This document shows positions 53,152 through 61,330 of a DNA stretch of 64,000 nt, in pieces. Each line of letters begins with the position of its first letter. Within the stretch, counting starts at the first letter, position 1. The position numbers and the translations under genes are program-made. The DNA comes from CBDFFW01 sp965246945 (GTDB lineage Bacteria; Pseudomonadota; Alphaproteobacteria; UBA11073). The notes under the pieces are model-generated. The model did not search any database. It was not told where the DNA came from and saw only the letters and a program-made list of their open reading frames with translations. The stretch is taken from the NCBI GenBank assembly GCA_965246945.1, contig CBDFFW010000001.1, positions 124,001 through 188,000 of the forward strand, given 5' to 3'.

Positions 53152-53840
53152 CCCCTGAAACCGGTGGCCACCAGATACACTTCGGATGAATCCGCGCGGC
53201 TGGCGGCGGGTTTGACATATTTAACCTTGGTAAATGCCTTTAACAAAATCTGCTGCAGATCCTGCTGTGCCCCGCCTTGGAATAGTTTGCAGATAAAGCT
53301 GCCGCCTGGGCGTAAGTGATCTTGCGCAAATTCAAACGCCGCTTCGGCCAAGGCGATCACGCGTAAGTGATCCACGCTCGGCATACCGCTGGCATTGGCG
53401 GCCATATCGGACAGCACGACATCAACCGGACCGGTCACCGCCGCTTTTAATTGCGCATAGACTTCTTCGCTTAGAAAATCGCCTTCAATCAGGGTGACAT
53501 CCGGCATGGGATCCATGGGCAGTAAATCCAGGCCAATCACCTGCCCTTTTTCGCCAACAATTTTGGCGGCAATCTGGCACCAGCTGCCAGGGGCAGCGCC
53601 CAGATCCACCACGCGCATATTGGGTTTTATCAATTTAAACTGTTCGTTTAATTGCAGCAATTTATATGCGGCGCGGGCGCGGTAACCATCAATCTGCGCT
53701 TGTTTCACATAGGGATCATTCAATTGCCGCTGCAGCCATTGGCGCGAGGATTCCGTGCGATTATTTTTCCGCTTGAGCTGCACTTTTTCCTGATTATTGG
53801 TCGGCATTTTTGATTTATTGGGAATTTTTGCTCTAGACAT
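53148..53840 (-). CDS. rlmE: 23S rRNA 2'-O-methyltransferase RlmE (RrmJ/FtsJ)
   Basis: Methylates U2552 of 23S rRNA in the assembling 50S subunit. The 230-residue protein has DGYRARAAYKLLQLNEQFKL with the first catalytic Lys, motif I VVDLGAAPGSWCQIAAKIVG, DVVLSDMAANASG (catalytic Asp), FICKLFQGG (Lys) and RADSSEVYLVATGF (Glu), the K-D-K-E set. The basic N-terminus before residue 30 is typical of the family; an ATG at 53807 is an alternative start. It is divergent from the exporter gene by 47 bases. Confidence 0.95.
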   Translation of the reverse strand: MSRAKIPNKSKMPTNNQEKVQLKRKNNRTESSRQWLQRQLNDPYVKQAQIDGYRARAAYKLLQLNEQFKLIKPNMRVVDLGAAPGSWCQIAAKIVGEKGQVIGLDLLPMDPMPDVTLIEGDFLSEEVYAQLKAAVTGPVDVVLSDMAANASGMPSVDHLRVIALAEAAFEFAQDHLRPGGSFICKLFQGGAQQDLQQILLKAFTKVKYVKPAASRADSSEVYLVATGFRG

Positions 53841-53887
53841 CGCGAATCACTTTGCGCATACGGTTGTATGTCGGCCCTATGCATCCC

Positions 53888-56536
53888 ATGATTGTGACAT
53901 ACCGTTTTACACAACGACAGCTTTTTACATGGCTGCTCCTGCTGGGTTGTCTGCTGGCACCCATTACAACCTCCGCCGCTGACCGTGTGCCCAATGATCA
54001 CGAGATTGACCAGGTGGCCTTTAACCAGATGCTAGATGCGCTGGCGGAAAGCCCGCCACCAGCCGTGGATGGCAGCAATCACGTGCAAACAGCCAATACC
54101 TTTGCGCCTATTACCGTGCCGGATTTAAATGCAGTGGATAAGCCAGCGGCTGCCCCTGTCGGCACCGAACCTTTATCGCCATTGGAACAGCAATACAGCC
54201 AACGGGCCGGCGGCACATTGCGGCAATATGGTTATGAGCTGTTCAAACAAATCAGCGCCAATGCCCATGCCGCGGGCGGTGTTGCGCAGGATTATATTTT
54301 GGGTTTGAACGACCGCGTGCAAGTGGCCCTGCGCGGCCAGCGCAATAGCACCGAAATCTATAAGGTGGATAGCGAAGGCCGATTATTGATTAACGACCTG
54401 CCACCTATTCAAGCCGCAGGCCGGCCACTGGGCCAAGTAAGCCAGGAGATTGATAGTGCGGTGCAAAGCCGGTTGTTGGATACGCAGGCTTATGTCAGCA
54501 TGGCGCAGCTGCGGCAATTGAATGTGCAAGTGCTAGGCGAAGTGGGCAAACCTGGGCGGCAAAGCCTGCCCGCGCTGTCATCCGTGGTTGATGCGTTAAC
54601 GCAAGCGGGTGGTGTTTCCAAAACCGGCTCGCTTCGCCAGATTGTGCTGTCTCGCCAGGGACAGGAACCGCAAACGCTCGACCTCTATCAAATTCTCCTG
54701 ACCGGCAAGCGGGAGGTGGATGTAGCGCTGCAGGATGGCGACCGGTTATTGGTGCCGCCTTTGGGCGATACGCTGGCGGTAGTAGGGCCGGTGCGCCGTC
54801 CTGGGATTTACGAATTGGCGGCCAAGAGTCCGGAAATCGGCTTGGAGCAAGCGTTGTTTTTAGCAGGCGAAAGCCGCTTGCCCCAGGGCGTGCGCTTTAT
54901 GCAGGAAACGGTGAGTAATAGCGGGGCCAATCAGGTCGCTTCGATTAGTGTCGGCAGCGGTAAGGTGCTGGGCGATCAAAATATTGTGCGTGTGGCCAGT
55001 AATCATGGCGGCGAGCGCGGGGCGGTGGAAGTAGTCGGCACCGTGAACGCACCTGGCAAACACGCAATCGACCGGACGACTACTTTGGCCGCGCTATTGG
55101 GCGACGACCCATCAAGTTTAGATAATGTTTACCCCCTGTTCGGGGTAATTGAACGCACCGAAACCACTACGCGCGCTAAAGAGTATATTCCATTTAAGCC
55201 CGCGGCGGTCATTCAAGGCGAAGGCGGTGCGCAATTACAGGAAGGCGATAAGGTCCGTTTATTTTCCAATCAGGAAGCACGCGGCTTGCTGACCAATGGT
55301 GATAACCCAAACCGCGATACCAATATTGCGGCCGATGCAGCCACTAGCAATGCAATGGTGGCGGCCGGTAAAACTGCGGGCTTGCAAACGGCGGCGCTGA
55401 CAAAAGATATCAATGCGGATAAACTAAGTTTCTTTAAGCCAACTTCCGTAAATATACCTGGTGGCGAAAATAATACTAACCCGGTGGCGCGGCTGGCTGA
55501 AGCGCAATCGGTCGCCGTGCGCGGGGCAGTGCTGCAGCCAGGGGTTTATCCGGTCGCGGCCAATACCAGCCTATCCGATATTCTGGCGGCTGCGGGCGGG
55601 GTGGCGACCAATGCGGAATCGGAAGTGGAAATTATTCAGTCCAAGGAAAACTCTTTAGGCCTGCCGCGCGCCGACCGGCAGGTGATCAATTTAAAACATG
55701 ATAATCCCAAATTAATCAAAGTGGCAGCCGGTGCGGCGGTACGCATTAATCCGCGCGGTTCAGCCGTGCAACGCGATGCGGTGTTTATTGACGGTGAAGT
55801 GAAGCGGCCCGGTTATTATGATGTGATGCGCGGCGAAAAACTCTCGTCGCTGCTGCAACGCGCGGGCGGCTTGACCGATGAAGCCTACCCCACCGGTTCC
55901 GTCTTCACACGCCAGGCGGCCAAACAACGCGAAGCGGAAATGTATCAAAAAACTGCGAGTGATTTAGAGGTAGCATTGTCACATGCCGTGGGCCAGACCG
56001 AGCCCATGCCTGATGGTACCTCGACCGGCCAGCGCCTGCAAACGGGGCAAGTGCAAGCGATGATTGACCGGCTACGCAGCGCCGCCGCCGTGGGCCGCGT
56101 AACGATTGAAAGCGATCCATCGGTGTTGAGCCGTGAACCGCAGCTTGATACCCTTTTGGAACCTGGGGACCGTTTGTATATCCCGCCACGCCGCAACACC
56201 GTGAATGTGGTGGGCGAGGTGTTTTCACCGGCTTCCTTGCAATTTACCGATAAAAAAGATACCGCCGATTATTTAAAAGAGGCAGGCGGTTTCACCCGTT
56301 TTGCCGATCAAAGCAAAGCCTTTGTGGTGATGCCCAATGGGGCGGCGCAACCCATCCAGGTTTCCAGTTGGAACCATGAGCCGCTGGTGGTGCCGCCCGG
56401 TGCCACGGTGGTGGTGCCGCGCGATCCAGAATATATCGATACGCTGAAATTAACCACCAGCATCGGCAATATTTTAACGCAACTGGCGGTTTCTTCCGCC
56501 GCGCTTGCCTCAATTAACGATAATCACCGTTATTAA
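53888..56536 (+). CDS. SLBB-domain polysaccharide export protein (Wza-like), multi-repeat
   Basis: Outer-membrane polysaccharide export protein of 882 residues from ATG 53888. It has an N-terminal signal sequence (MIVTYRFTQRQLFTWLLLLG, with a C at the lipobox-like LLGC and an alternative cleavage at TSAA), a Poly_export domain (about 130-240, DYILGLNDRVQVALRGQ) and about six SLBB-like repeats. These include NVQVLGEVGKPGRQSLPALS, AVVGPVRRPGIYELAA, AVEVVGTVNAPGKHAID, AVRGAVLQPGVYPVA, IDGEVKRPGYYDVM and NVVGEVFSPASLQF, each followed by an A-G-G. The number of SLBB units is higher than the usual one to three. The three following secreted proteins may be associated. Confidence 0.85.
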   Translation: MIVTYRFTQRQLFTWLLLLGCLLAPITTSAADRVPNDHEIDQVAFNQMLDALAESPPPAVDGSNHVQTANTFAPITVPDLNAVDKPAAAPVGTEPLSPLEQQYSQRAGGTLRQYGYELFKQISANAHAAGGVAQDYILGLNDRVQVALRGQRNSTEIYKVDSEGRLLINDLPPIQAAGRPLGQVSQEIDSAVQSRLLDTQAYVSMAQLRQLNVQVLGEVGKPGRQSLPALSSVVDALTQAGGVSKTGSLRQIVLSRQGQEPQTLDLYQILLTGKREVDVALQDGDRLLVPPLGDTLAVVGPVRRPGIYELAAKSPEIGLEQALFLAGESRLPQGVRFMQETVSNSGANQVASISVGSGKVLGDQNIVRVASNHGGERGAVEVVGTVNAPGKHAIDRTTTLAALLGDDPSSLDNVYPLFGVIERTETTTRAKEYIPFKPAAVIQGEGGAQLQEGDKVRLFSNQEARGLLTNGDNPNRDTNIAADAATSNAMVAAGKTAGLQTAALTKDINADKLSFFKPTSVNIPGGENNTNPVARLAEAQSVAVRGAVLQPGVYPVAANTSLSDILAAAGGVATNAESEVEIIQSKENSLGLPRADRQVINLKHDNPKLIKVAAGAAVRINPRGSAVQRDAVFIDGEVKRPGYYDVMRGEKLSSLLQRAGGLTDEAYPTGSVFTRQAAKQREAEMYQKTASDLEVALSHAVGQTEPMPDGTSTGQRLQTGQVQAMIDRLRSAAAVGRVTIESDPSVLSREPQLDTLLEPGDRLYIPPRRNTVNVVGEVFSPASLQFTDKKDTADYLKEAGGFTRFADQSKAFVVMPNGAAQPIQVSSWNHEPLVVPPGATVVVPRDPEYIDTLKLTTSIGNILTQLAVSSAALASINDNHRY

Positions 56537-56646
56537 TTAATTGTTAAACATAATAATTTCTAAAATGCGATTATAGTCCTAAAAAATTGCCATATTACCG
56601 CCTTTTTGTGTTGCCATAAGAATATTGCAACCGGCATGATGTGCAA

Positions 56647-57915
56647 ATGAATATGTCTCCCCGCTCCGCACACCATGCCACAATCGGCCTTTTGGCTACT
56701 GTCAGCGCTTTCGCAACATTCTTTTTAAGCGGTTGCGGTGGCGGCAATAACGGCGGAACAACGCCAAGTCCAACTGCCACGCCAGCAGGCAACAACTTAG
56801 CCATTGCTGCCGTAATCAATTCAACAAATGTGGTGGCCTCGCCAGCCGATCTCAGCAAAGGTCTCTTTGCTTTTCATGCAGTCACTAATACCAACACTTT
56901 ATCTGATGGTGTGGTCTACGTGTTTCAGGGCGCGACCGAAATTGCGAATAGCAAAAATTTGGGTTTTGCCGCCTTAGGTATCAACACAGCAATCAATCCA
57001 CGCTTGGTGCGCGATGCTGCGGTGGGCAATGTAATGGCCTGTATGGGGCGTGCTGATGATAATTCTTATTTTCGGGTTATCATTACCGATCTAGATACCA
57101 AAAATTCTTTTGTCATTATGGCAGATGATAGTAATCCAACATTCCAAAATCTGATTGAACCTGTTTCGGGCGCTGGTTTACATTATGAAGATCCATTTTT
57201 ATTCACTGCGAACGGTCAATTATATTTGTTATGCAAACAGCGCAGCAAACTGCCTAACACCGATGGCCTATGCCTGTTTGCGGTTGATAAAGCCGCAAAA
57301 TCAGCCAAGCTGATCGCGCAAATTACCGATAATGGCGCTGAACTTTCCATGCCTATTGTAGGCGCTAATAATACCGCGATCGTGCAAAAAGTTACGGATA
57401 CCAATGGCGGCCGCGCCATTGTGTCCTATCCTATTCTAGAAATTTTGAAAAATGCTCTGGCGACTGGCAATCAGCCGTATCAATATACTGCAGCAGGTAA
57501 TGCATTGGTTACGGGCGTTAATTATTACCTGCCGCAGCCAACATATGATGGTATCTTAATCATGCAGCCGGATGCTTCCAAGCATGATAAAGTATATTAC
57601 CAAAGATTGGGTGAAAACACTGTGCTGCAATTACCGCTTGGCGTGGCCAGTTCTGATTATTCTGATGCCTATCCCTTATACAGCGATAGCCGTAATTTGA
57701 TTATTGCATATTCTGTGAATGATGGATCGGGCTATAAACTGCATATGGCGATTTTAAACCGGGCGAATGAAAATGCGGGTTGGCAATACCAAATAGATGT
57801 GCCTTTAGATTTCAAAGGCGCTAATGCTTTGGGCGCAACTTTCCGCTCACAAAAGCTTTCTTCTGGTAAAGGACCTGCTATATTGCATGCTGCGCATGCT
57901 GTCTTTCCGCAATAG
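56647..57915 (+). CDS. Secreted YEDP-motif lipoprotein, first of three tandem paralogues
   Basis: A 422-residue protein from ATG 56647 with signal MNMSPRSAHHATIGLLATVS and lipobox FLSGC, so the chain is outer- or inner-membrane anchored. It shares with the two next genes the blade-like pattern LFAFHA...VYVFQGATEI...NPRLV, the motif HYEDPFLF (about 57181), ELSMPIV, YYLPQPTYDGILIM and SDAYPLYSDSRNLIIAYS. These suggest a beta-propeller with about five blades, reminiscent of GH43-type or TolB-type repeats, but no catalytic set is secure. No gene family could be named. It is 110 bases after the SLBB protein, and no terminator separates them clearly. Confidence 0.6.
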   Translation: MNMSPRSAHHATIGLLATVSAFATFFLSGCGGGNNGGTTPSPTATPAGNNLAIAAVINSTNVVASPADLSKGLFAFHAVTNTNTLSDGVVYVFQGATEIANSKNLGFAALGINTAINPRLVRDAAVGNVMACMGRADDNSYFRVIITDLDTKNSFVIMADDSNPTFQNLIEPVSGAGLHYEDPFLFTANGQLYLLCKQRSKLPNTDGLCLFAVDKAAKSAKLIAQITDNGAELSMPIVGANNTAIVQKVTDTNGGRAIVSYPILEILKNALATGNQPYQYTAAGNALVTGVNYYLPQPTYDGILIMQPDASKHDKVYYQRLGENTVLQLPLGVASSDYSDAYPLYSDSRNLIIAYSVNDGSGYKLHMAILNRANENAGWQYQIDVPLDFKGANALGATFRSQKLSSGKGPAILHAAHAVFPQ

Positions 57916-58987
57916 TTTATTCTTCATCGCTTTTTGCTTGCTGGTCGCCTGTGCTGGTTTGCCGGTGCCGGCGGCGAGCCGGCAGGCGGGTGCCACGGAT
58001 CAATCCACGCTCACGCATTTGCTCAATGCGCATGCTTTCGCGTTTCAGCGTTACACCAGTTATGATGCGCGGGATGGGCATTGTTTGTTTTATCAACAGG
58101 GGCAATTGCTGTTGGATACCCAAAACCTGCCGGATGAATTGGGCCTGACCACCTGTTTAAATCCGCGCATTGCGGGACCCTATGCCGTGTTTATGACGCA
58201 GTCAGCCAATCATGCCGGCCAGTGGCGCCTAGCATTATTGGATTTGCGCCAGCCGCAGCAGGTGCCGCTGATTTGGCCGGTGCGGCCGACCGGCAGTTAT
58301 GAGGATCCCTATCCCTTATGGCAGAACGGCCAGTTATGGATTATCAGCAAATCCGAAGGCACGGGTATTAGCATCGATGCCTATAACCCTGATAAGGGGT
58401 GGAGCCTGGACGCCCTGGATTTCATTGGCGGCTTTCGTGTGATCAAAGACAACCAGCCATTGGAAGTTTCGATTCCCGTGGCCAGCGATGATGGGTATTT
58501 ATATTTTCAGCAGGATAAGGGCGATGCTTCGGTGATTGCGCGCGTGGCTTTGGCCGATATTCCGCGTAATGCCACGATTGCGGATTTGCCGAGCGAAGTG
58601 ATCAGCCCGCCGGTCATGAAAAACGCGTATTATCCGCAAACCATTCCAACCCGTGATTTGGCTTCCTTTTGGTATGGGAAAATTTTGGCGACCAGCAAAA
58701 TTGGCGACAGCCCGTATGACCAATTATTTGTGATCGACCCGCACAGCAAAGCGGTAACGCAGCTGACCCTGACCGGGGATTTAGCCGATAATTCAGATCC
58801 GGCGGTTCTGCGCGTGGATGGCAACCGCATGGATATTCTGTTTTCCAGCGATGCGGGCGGAGATTACGATCTATATGTGGTCAGCGTCACGGCCGAAAAC
58901 GGCAAACTCACCACCACTGTGCCACTGCCATTGCCGGAATATAATACCAGCCTGAAGGAACTGGGCGTGGCGGTGGGCGTGGAATAA
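57896..58987 (+). CDS. Secreted YEDP-motif lipoprotein, second of three tandem paralogues
   Basis: A 363-residue protein (start at ATG 57896, 20 bases before the previous stop) with signal MLSFRNSLFFIAFCLLVACA, lipobox LVAC. It repeats the family pattern: HAFAFQRYTSYD...LFYQQGQLLLDTQNL...NPRIAG, SYEDPYPLW (about 58298), VSIPVASDDGYLYF, YYPQTIPTRDLASFWY and SDPAVLRVDGNRMDILFSSD. Overlapping start and stop indicate translational coupling with the first gene. The protein would sit on the same membrane side as its paralogue. Function unknown. Confidence 0.6.
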   Translation: MLSFRNSLFFIAFCLLVACAGLPVPAASRQAGATDQSTLTHLLNAHAFAFQRYTSYDARDGHCLFYQQGQLLLDTQNLPDELGLTTCLNPRIAGPYAVFMTQSANHAGQWRLALLDLRQPQQVPLIWPVRPTGSYEDPYPLWQNGQLWIISKSEGTGISIDAYNPDKGWSLDALDFIGGFRVIKDNQPLEVSIPVASDDGYLYFQQDKGDASVIARVALADIPRNATIADLPSEVISPPVMKNAYYPQTIPTRDLASFWYGKILATSKIGDSPYDQLFVIDPHSKAVTQLTLTGDLADNSDPAVLRVDGNRMDILFSSDAGGDYDLYVVSVTAENGKLTTTVPLPLPEYNTSLKELGVAVGVE

Positions 58988-59029
58988 TCCAAGACTTGTG
59001 GCAAATAATTGCATGTGATAAAATGCCTT

Positions 59030-60115
59030 ATGAATTTAAAAAATTTAAAAACATTGGTTTTATCCACTGCGTCATTGGCAGCTTTAAGTCTGTCTTTTGC
59101 CCCAACAGTCAAAGCCCAAGGCAATCCAACTGCGGCCGCCCAAGGCGATAGCGCCACCACTTTTATTCACGATCTGCTAGCCAGCGGCAGTTTGGCTTTT
59201 CAAACGGGCGAAGGCAGCACCAGCCGCGTTTTTGTTTATCAAAGAAGCCATTTGGTTTTTGATAGCGCCAAAGATTTTGGTGATCAGCAAGCCTTTAATC
59301 CGAAAGTGCAAGGAAACAATCTGGTTTTTTGTTTCCGGCCCAATGATGATACCTATTTGCAACTGGGCTTTGTTGATTTAACCGATCCAAACAAAACCGT
59401 GATTAGTTGGCCATCCAATCCAGAGCCAAGCTATCACTATGAAGATCCTTGTTTTGGTGATGGCGGTTTAGTTGCTTGCAAAGCGCGTTACGGCCGCGGG
59501 TCGGCAGGTCAAAACAGTTTATGTTTGTTGAAATTAACCCCTGACGGTATGCAGTTTCTGGGCCGGTTACGCGATAAAGGACAGCAGTTATCAATGCCTG
59601 TTTTTAGCGGGCAGCAAATCATTTGCCGGCGCGATACAAATGCCGGAATATGCGAAATTGTTGCTTATAATTTAGCACCTTTATTAAATGCGCATGGCCG
59701 AACCATTGAACAGACTGGGCATGTGCTTTGCCGCGCGCCTAATGGTTATATGCCAGTGCCAACCAATGATGGTGGAATTATTCTTCCCATTCCAGATGCC
59801 CAAGGCAATGACCAATTATGGTATCGGGGTAATGATGGTGCCCAACAGCAACTAAAAATCGATTCTATCCAAACGGATCATTCGGATGCGGCAATCCTGG
59901 CGCAAAGTGCGAATAAAATATTTATGGTTTATTCCAGTAAAGCCACTGGCCAATTACAGCTTTGTTTTGCTTACCTGTCTCGTGGAGATGCCAACAGTCC
60001 CTGGCAGACAAAAACGGTTGCTTTGCCAGCGAATGCTTATTGGCTAGATAAAAGCAAAGGTAAGCGCACATTGGGCGCTAATTTTGCGCCAGCTGCACCA
60101 TCACCCGCGCCATAA
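59030..60115 (+). CDS. Secreted YEDP-motif periplasmic protein, third of three tandem paralogues
   Basis: A 361-residue protein from ATG 59030 with a classical signal peptide (MNLKNLKTLVLSTASLAALS, cleavage near VKAQ) instead of a lipobox. It has LASGSLAFQTGEGSTSRVFVYQ...NPKVQGN, HYEDPCFGDGGLVACKARYG (about 59437), QLSMPVFSGQQIICR, YMPVPTNDGGIILP and SDAAILAQSANKIFMVYSSK. Three to six cysteines make it richer in Cys than the others. It is 42 bases after the second gene. The trio is likely a duplicated secreted-protein family working with the SLBB exporter; that is inference. Confidence 0.6.
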   Translation: MNLKNLKTLVLSTASLAALSLSFAPTVKAQGNPTAAAQGDSATTFIHDLLASGSLAFQTGEGSTSRVFVYQRSHLVFDSAKDFGDQQAFNPKVQGNNLVFCFRPNDDTYLQLGFVDLTDPNKTVISWPSNPEPSYHYEDPCFGDGGLVACKARYGRGSAGQNSLCLLKLTPDGMQFLGRLRDKGQQLSMPVFSGQQIICRRDTNAGICEIVAYNLAPLLNAHGRTIEQTGHVLCRAPNGYMPVPTNDGGIILPIPDAQGNDQLWYRGNDGAQQQLKIDSIQTDHSDAAILAQSANKIFMVYSSKATGQLQLCFAYLSRGDANSPWQTKTVALPANAYWLDKSKGKRTLGANFAPAAPSPAP

Positions 60116-60118
60116 AAA

Positions 60119-60206
60119 GCAATCGAAACTGACCCGTCTTCAACGTTAGGGCTGCTGCCTTCCGGCCCTGACCCGATTGGCGCCCAGTGTCGCCCAGCCC
60201 GATTGC
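60119..60206 (-). ncRNA. ffs: Signal recognition particle RNA (4.5S-type)
   Basis: The minus strand contains GGGTCAGGGCCGGAAGGCAG followed by CAGCCCTAA, the conserved SRP domain IV hairpin with its GGAA tetraloop and asymmetric internal loop, which binds Ffh. The ends GCAATCG and CGATTGC pair perfectly, giving an 88-base RNA. A run of five T immediately follows on the minus strand (60114-60118), in the stop codon of the neighbouring gene, and acts as the terminator. It converges with the third YEDP gene. Confidence 0.9.
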
Positions 60207-60275
60207 CATGGATAATCTAGCAATGGTGATTGTTGATCGGCAAGAAAAACGCCTAACTATTTTGCGACTTATCTC

Positions 60276-60400
60276 GTTGTCATCCTCGCGCAAAGCGCGG
60301 GGATCCATTTTCTATAGGTAGAGTGCGACCTGCATAGTAACCTTTGAACTTATCAAAGGGTAGATCCCCAACCTTCCGTTGGTCGGTTGAAGATGACAAC
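60276..60400. repeat. Structured palindromic repeat element
   Basis: A 125-base element has 9-base terminal arms GTTGTCATC (60276-60284) and GATGACAAC (60392-60400), and inner arms GGGGATC (60299-60305) and GATCCCC (60363-60369). A CGCG...CGCG hairpin lies inside the left half. The CATCCTCGCG...GGGGATCC pattern is that of dispersed palindromic repeats known in many proteobacteria. Only one copy is in the window. It may also serve as a bidirectional transcription end between SRP RNA and the HAD gene. Confidence 0.6.
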
Positions 60401-60409
60401 AAATTTTGT

Positions 60410-61273
60410 TCACCAGATTAATTCCGGCATGACATAAGTCGGCGGTAAAATGCCTTGTTGTTTGGCGAGGTCAGCGGCGACTTCGGCTGCAGGGCGGCCG
60501 ATAAAATCACGGGCATGAATGCCGTCCTGCAGCATGAGTTGCGCCAGGCCCACGGTCTGCGCGCCTAAGATATCGGTGCCCATGCCATCGCCAATGCCAA
60601 TCACACGGCTCGGATTGGGATTGCCCATATCGCGTAGCGCCATTTCATAAACCGGCCGGTAAGGCTTGCCGTGATACATCACATCGCCGCCTTGGCTAGC
60701 GTACCAATCGGCCAGTTGGCCTGGACAAATCATCAACGTGCTGCCGACATTGACCTGCCGGTCTGGATTGGCGCAGATAAAGGGCAGGCCGCGATCCAAC
60801 GCTTTTTGCAACAAGGGTTGAAAACTTTGCACATTTTCATTGCCTTCCAAAGTGCGTGTTACAATAATAAAATCAGCCTGGGCGATATCAGCCACGCGCG
60901 TATAATCAAGATCAGCAAAATTCTGCGCATGCATGGGTGCATCAATAAAGTAATAGTTTTTGCCGAGCTTGGCATGCCAGGGATCGGCGCGGTCCCGCAA
61001 CGCGCGGTAGGTTGCCTCGCCCGAATTTAGCGCACCATCATAACAATCAGCCGTGATGCTGTAACGCTGGGCCAATGCTTGTTGGACTAATGCCAACCGT
61101 GAAGGCGAATTGGACAATAAATAAACGGTTTTGCCGCGGGCTTTCAGCCCTTTCAGCACCGGCACTGCGCCGGGAAATGGCACTTGGCCATTATGCAGGC
61201 ATCCCCAGATATCAAAAATATAGCCGTCATATAATTCAGCGATTTCCGCCACACTTGCCAAGACCCGGGTCAT
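60410..61273 (-). CDS. HAD-superfamily hydrolase, class IIA (TIGR01459-type)
   Basis: A 287-residue HAD phosphatase with the C2A cap. The motif I region is DGYIFDIWGCLHNG with the catalytic Asp, motif II is TVYLLSNSPSR, and motif IV is RVIGIGDGMGTDILGAQTVG with the metal aspartates. The cap contains FIICANPDRQVNVGSTLMIC. The W-G-C/V-L-H-N-G form is that of the TIGR01459 group of alphaproteobacteria, whose substrate is not established. It stands alone, followed by spacer and the IMPase-like gene on the same strand (57 bases apart). Confidence 0.85.
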   Translation of the reverse strand: MTRVLASVAEIAELYDGYIFDIWGCLHNGQVPFPGAVPVLKGLKARGKTVYLLSNSPSRLALVQQALAQRYSITADCYDGALNSGEATYRALRDRADPWHAKLGKNYYFIDAPMHAQNFADLDYTRVADIAQADFIIVTRTLEGNENVQSFQPLLQKALDRGLPFICANPDRQVNVGSTLMICPGQLADWYASQGGDVMYHGKPYRPVYEMALRDMGNPNPSRVIGIGDGMGTDILGAQTVGLAQLMLQDGIHARDFIGRPAAEVAADLAKQQGILPPTYVMPELIW

Positions 61274-61330
61274 GTTGATAATTTAGCTGAATTGCCGGAA
61301 CAAGGGATAGTTTTAACTCACAGCATTTGT

